A DNA stretch of 64,000 nucleotides, from NCBI GenBank assembly GCA_039961635.1, contig JABRWB010000001.1, positions 33,172 through 97,171 of the forward strand, given 5' to 3'. Of the stretch, positions 60,408-64,000 are shown one piece after another (positions within the stretch are counted from its first letter, which is position 1; every line of letters starts with the position of its first letter). The DNA is from a bacterium (lineage in GTDB: Bacteria > 4484-113 > JAGGVC01). Under the pieces are notes generated by a model. That model did no database searches. It was given only the letters and a program-made list of their open reading frames with translations, and had not been told where the DNA came from. Position numbers and translations under genes: made by a program.

Positions 60408-62176
60408 AACACATCCGCTGGATCGCTTCGTTTTGGAAGCCGCACCGCAAATGGCTTTACGCACTGTTCTTTCTAACACTCCTGTCCAGCGCGGTCACGA
60501 TCGGATACCCGCTTGTCTTCAAGTATTTGATCGACGCGATAAACAAAGCGCTGGCCAACAATGCGCCGGAAGTTTCAAGCTCGGTCACATGGCGGCTTGT
60601 CGGAGTAATCGCGGCCATCGGCCTCGCCCGATCGCTTGCGAATCTCTATCCCGGCACGCGCGCGATGATCAACGCGAAGCTTGAGATGGACATCCGGCAG
60701 CACTACTTCAGCGCAATCGTGGGCAAGGGTTACAGGTTTTTCCAGAAATTCCGCACGGGCGATCTGGTAACACGCCTGACCGACGACATCGGAGGATTCC
60801 CCAAGATCGCGTGGTTTTCTTGCTCCGGAATATTCCGCGCGGTCGAGTCTGGTTCGAAGTTCCTATTCTGCATGGGGTTCATGTTCTACATGAACTGGCT
60901 TCTTGCGGTGCTGACTTTGCCGCCGCTCGCCGTGATGCTTTACCTTTTCTACCGCGTGCGTACGATACTGGGGCAGCGCGCGGCGGACAGGCAGCGGATA
61001 ATCTCCAAAACGAACGACGCTCTTGAGGCCGCGTTCAGCGGAGTGCGCATCGTCAAAGCGTTCACCGCGGAAAACGGACAAGCCGCCGAGTTCCGCAAAA
61101 TCCTGAAAGAGCGTATCGGTATCGAGCTTTTGCTGATGACCCTCTGGATGGGAATGCATAATCTTTACTGGGCGATTGAATTCGTCGGACAGATAGTCGT
61201 CGTGGTTGCAGGCGGCCTGATGGTGATAAACGGCACGCTGACCATTGGCGAATTCTATGCGTTCTACGTGTATCTCTCGCTGTTGCTGGGGCCGCTGATG
61301 GACATTCCCAACCTGTTCGTGACATCCCGGCAGGCCTTCGCGTCGATAGACCGCGAAATAGAAATCGAGGAAACGCCGGGCGGCACAGAGCGGGCGTTCG
61401 ACGGCAAGGAAGAAGTGCCCGCGCTGAATTCGCTTGAAATTCGCGGCGCATCGTTCAAATACAACGAAAATCTGCCTTGTTCGCTGGACGGCATAGACAT
61501 CTCGATTTCGCGGGGCGAGCGCGTCGCGGTCGTGGGCCAGGTGGGCAGCGGCAAATCCACGCTTCTTAAAATGGCGGCGGGCATACTCCCAATAACGGCG
61601 GGCGAAGTCCTGGTGAACGGAATGCCGATTGAAAAGCTCGACATCGCGAAATACAGAAACCGCGTCGGCTATATCCCGCAGGAGGCGACGCTTTTTTCGG
61701 AAACCGTTGCGGACAACGTAAGGTTCGGCCGCGCGGTGACCGAATCCGACGTAGAAAGATCGCTGGAAGTCGCCCAGGTGCTGGACGAAATGAAATCGCT
61801 TCCGAACGGCCTGGCGCAAGTGCTCGGACAGCGCGGCCTAACGATTTCAGGCGGCCAGAAGCAGCGGCTCGCGATCGCGCGCGCGCTTGCGGGCTCGCCC
61901 GACCTGTTGTTGATGGACGACTGCACCGCTTCGCTCGACGCAGAAAACGAGCGCGCGTTCTGGCAGATGTTCCGCGAGACCAATCCCGACGCAGCGTGTC
62001 TGATCGTTACGCACAGGCTGGCGACCGCGCGCCAGGCCGACACCATTTACGTGCTTGCCGACGGGAAAATCGTGGGCAAGGGCACGCACCAGGAACTGCT
62101 GGAGAATTGCGAAGAGTACCGCAGCTTCCTGACGCGCGAGGAACTGGTCGCTGCCTTAAAACCCGCGGTCGTTTAG
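60404..62176 (+). CDS. ABC exporter half-transporter, second of a pair
   Basis: 590 residues. Six-helix membrane domain (KWLYALFFLTLLSSAVTIGYP and later PLAVMLYLFYRVRTIL), ATPase with Walker A GQVGSGKST, Q-loop IPQEATLFSETV, signature TISGGQKQRLAIARAL, Walker B LLLMDDCTASLD (Asp-Asp, so the usual catalytic Glu is Asp) and switch His THRLATA. One degenerate and one consensus ATP site across the pair is the usual pattern of heterodimers such as TM287/288 (the degenerate site here would be the one with the Asp-Asp Walker B). Overlaps the first gene by 4 bases. Confidence 0.92.
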   Translation: MKHIRWIASFWKPHRKWLYALFFLTLLSSAVTIGYPLVFKYLIDAINKALANNAPEVSSSVTWRLVGVIAAIGLARSLANLYPGTRAMINAKLEMDIRQHYFSAIVGKGYRFFQKFRTGDLVTRLTDDIGGFPKIAWFSCSGIFRAVESGSKFLFCMGFMFYMNWLLAVLTLPPLAVMLYLFYRVRTILGQRAADRQRIISKTNDALEAAFSGVRIVKAFTAENGQAAEFRKILKERIGIELLLMTLWMGMHNLYWAIEFVGQIVVVVAGGLMVINGTLTIGEFYAFYVYLSLLLGPLMDIPNLFVTSRQAFASIDREIEIEETPGGTERAFDGKEEVPALNSLEIRGASFKYNENLPCSLDGIDISISRGERVAVVGQVGSGKSTLLKMAAGILPITAGEVLVNGMPIEKLDIAKYRNRVGYIPQEATLFSETVADNVRFGRAVTESDVERSLEVAQVLDEMKSLPNGLAQVLGQRGLTISGGQKQRLAIARALAGSPDLLLMDDCTASLDAENERAFWQMFRETNPDAACLIVTHRLATARQADTIYVLADGKIVGKGTHQELLENCEEYRSFLTREELVAALKPAVV

Positions 62177-62182
62177 GCGCGG

Positions 62183-64000
62183 CTAACCGCCGCCGCTTTG
62201 CGCCGCGGCATTGTTAATCAGCGCGTCCGCCGCGGCCGCCATACCCTCAAGTCCCGCGCCGCGCGCCTTTTCCGCGACGCCCCGCAATATGGCGATGCCT
62301 TCTTCGGTTCTGCCGGCTGAAAGCAGCGCCTGACCGTAATTGAGCAATCCTTCCGCGGTGTATTCCGCTATTCCTGTACCCTCCAGCAGATCCACGCCTT
62401 CCTTCGACTTTGCAAGCCCCGATTCGGGATTTCCATCCTGGACTTCGTACTTGCCAAGATATGTCAGCCGAAGGCCGACTTCCGCAGTGTTTCCGCAAGC
62501 GCGCGCAATTTCGAGAGATTCGGCAGCCAATTTTGCCGCGCGGTCGAGCGCGCCCCTGCGCTCCTCCGCCAAGCCGATATTTCCCGCGGCGACGCCTTCC
62601 ATCTCGTCCATTTTGAGTTCCCGGTAAATTTCGCGCGCCTGCTCGCCGTATTCCACCGACTGCCCGGCCTCGCCCTGCCCTAAGCAAACAAGGCCCAAAT
62701 TGAGAAGCATGTTGGCTTCTTCCGCCTTGTTGCCGATGTCTTGGATCAGCTCCAGCCCGCTTTGGTAATACCCGCGCGCCTCGGCGTACCTCGCCTGCAT
62801 GGATGCGATGATACCCATGTTGGAAAAAGCGCGCTGTTTGCCCAACCTGTCCCCGAGCTTTTCAAACACTTCGAGTGCTCGCTTAAACGCTTCCGAAGCA
62901 TCCGAAAGCATTCCTCCGTTGATCAGCAAGCCGCCTTGATTAAGATAAACGCTTCCTTCAAGAGCGGAATCGCCGCCGTCCCGCGCCGCCGCAAGCGCTT
63001 CTTTGAGATAATTGAGCGCTTCGTCGAATTTTCCCCGCCGCTCGCTTATTCGGCCAAGAGTCAGAAGTATCCGGCCCAGAGTTCGTTCGTCTCCTATTTC
63101 GCGGCAAAGTTCTCTTGCTTTCAGTTGCAACTCCAACCCGGCCTCGACATCGCCGAGATTCGCCTTGAATACGCCGAGAATCCTGGACAGTCGCGCTTGT
63201 TGCGCCTTGTCCCCGCGCTCCATCGCAAGCGCCAGCGCCCCCTCGGCAGTTGCAAGCCCGTTGCGATAAAGCCCGAGCGAATTGCAGCATTCCAAAAGCG
63301 CGATGCTCAAATCCAGCTCGGTTCGAATCCTTTCTTCTTCAGGCAATCCCGCGCGAGAAAGCAGGGCAAGCGCGGACGAGTACATTTCTTTCGCAGCAGC
63401 GAACCTGCTTAGGTCGCTCCTGTGCTTTCCAGCCTTTTGGTAGTATTCGACTGCCTTTGAATACAATTCCGCCCTTTCGTAATGATACGCAAGGACTGAA
63501 TAAAAATCGTCCAGCCTTTCCGAAAAGAGGTTTTCGATAGCTTCCGCGGCCAATGAATGCAGTGTTCTTTTGTTGGTGCGCAAGAGGGTGTTGTAGGCGG
63601 CTTCCTGTATAAGGAGGTTACGGAAAAAAAATTTGTCATCGGAAGTTTCGCTCTGGCTGTCCTCCGCAAACACAAGCTGCTTTTCCGACAGCTGTTTTAA
63701 AATATTCCGCAAACTCTCCTGCGAATGGCCGCGAACGGTGCGCGCCATAATCCTGTCCAGCACGGCGAATACGAATTCCATACCCAAAACGCTCGCTTTT
63801 TGAATCAGATCCTTGGATTCCTTGTCCAGCCTGTCTATGCGAGAAAGAATAATCGAGTTTACAGATGACGGAATTTCAAGCGATTCGATCCTTCCCGAAA
63901 TCCTCCATCCTTCTTCGGTTTCGCGGAAAATACCTCGCTCGGCCAGCAAATGCACGATTTCTTCGAGGAAAAACGGATTGCCTTGAGATCTGGATGCTAC
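62183..64000 (-). CDS. TPR-rich protein with an AAA-type ATPase region, cut by the window edge
   Basis: The frame continues past the right edge; 605 residues are visible. At the edge SRSQGNPFFLEEIVHLLAER matches the box at the end of the ATPase domain of adenylate-cyclase and STAND-type proteins (GNPFFLEE). Then winged-helix-like IPSSVNSIILSRIDRLDKES, KASVLGMEFVFAVL, and from about residue 200 at least ten TPR-like helices (GKFDEALNYLKEALAAARD, ARGYYQSGLELIQDIGNK). It may be a cyclase/kinase fusion whose catalytic domain lies outside. It converges on the ABC exporter with a 6-base gap. Role unknown. Confidence 0.75.
   Translation of the reverse strand, partial: VASRSQGNPFFLEEIVHLLAERGIFRETEEGWRISGRIESLEIPSSVNSIILSRIDRLDKESKDLIQKASVLGMEFVFAVLDRIMARTVRGHSQESLRNILKQLSEKQLVFAEDSQSETSDDKFFFRNLLIQEAAYNTLLRTNKRTLHSLAAEAIENLFSERLDDFYSVLAYHYERAELYSKAVEYYQKAGKHRSDLSRFAAAKEMYSSALALLSRAGLPEEERIRTELDLSIALLECCNSLGLYRNGLATAEGALALAMERGDKAQQARLSRILGVFKANLGDVEAGLELQLKARELCREIGDERTLGRILLTLGRISERRGKFDEALNYLKEALAAARDGGDSALEGSVYLNQGGLLINGGMLSDASEAFKRALEVFEKLGDRLGKQRAFSNMGIIASMQARYAEARGYYQSGLELIQDIGNKAEEANMLLNLGLVCLGQGEAGQSVEYGEQAREIYRELKMDEMEGVAAGNIGLAEERRGALDRAAKLAAESLEIARACGNTAEVGLRLTYLGKYEVQDGNPESGLAKSKEGVDLLEGTGIAEYTAEGLLNYGQALLSAGRTEEGIAILRGVAEKARGAGLEGMAAAADALINNAAAQSGGG

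Overview
This 64 kb window is bacterial chromosome of fairly high GC. I cannot name the phylum. Supporting a bacterium with an outer-membrane-style envelope and a largely anaerobic, redox-flexible life are: Tat-exported molybdo/tungsto-enzymes, type II/IV pseudopilins, a SUF system, two-component systems, archaeal-type HMG-CoA synthase and thiolase, and tungstate-type (Wtp) rather than Mod transport. A mix like this is common in poorly cultured candidate phyla (inference). There are no phage genes and no CRISPR. The only mobile element is a decayed REP-associated transposase with REP-like hairpins.

Layout. 1-7.1 kb: housekeeping and miscellaneous genes (ATPase fragment, DinB, AlkD-type protein, serine acetyltransferase, fructose-6-phosphate aldolase/transaldolase, HAD phosphatase, CTP synthase, N-truncated HdrB). 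7.7-22.4 kb: a plus-strand run of about 15 kb holding a selenocysteine formate dehydrogenase (in-frame UGA plus SECIS-like hairpin), its Fe-S and NrfD-type membrane subunits, FdhE, a mobA relic, molybdenum-cofactor genes (moeA, short moaA, moaC, MOSC-MogA fusion, MobB/ModE-like fusion) and wtpABC interleaved with fdhD. 22.6-28.0 kb: a second, minus-strand cofactor set with different fusions (MOSC, mobA, moaA, MoaC-MogA, moeA, MOSC, TauE). 28.3-32.1 kb: an Rrf2 regulator, a TtrB-like Fe-S protein and a TtrA-like catalytic subunit that has lost its N-terminal part. 32.1-33.0 kb: tRNA-Gln and a 24/25-bp degenerate tandem array. 33.0-36.4 kb: a haem-motif sensor kinase with a cysteine-rich insertion in its ATPase domain, a receiver fused to a GcvH-like domain, and a membrane-tethered receiver. 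36.6-41.4 kb: a SUF operon led by a Cys-rich MerR regulator with a 19-bp-spacer promoter and palindromic operator. 41.7-50.1 kb: CHASE4 kinase, NarL regulator and a pseudopilin/PilX-like cluster. 50.3-57.9 kb: acyl-CoA dehydrogenase, a three-part methylcrotonyl-CoA-type carboxylase and a divergent HMG-CoA synthase/thiolase/DUF35 operon. 58-64 kb: transposase relic, a paired ABC exporter and a TPR-rich ATPase running off the edge.

The genes fit together around redox metabolism. Formate dehydrogenase and the Ttr-like enzyme need Mo/W-bis-MGD and Fe-S clusters, and the window supplies metal uptake, two partial cofactor pathways, sulfur-transfer and maturation factors and Fe-S assembly. Three genes near these systems (hdrB, mobA, ttrA) have lost sequence, so the region looks as if it is being remodelled, or contains small assembly deletions. 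The signalling triad at 33-36.4 kb is the best candidate for an undescribed system.
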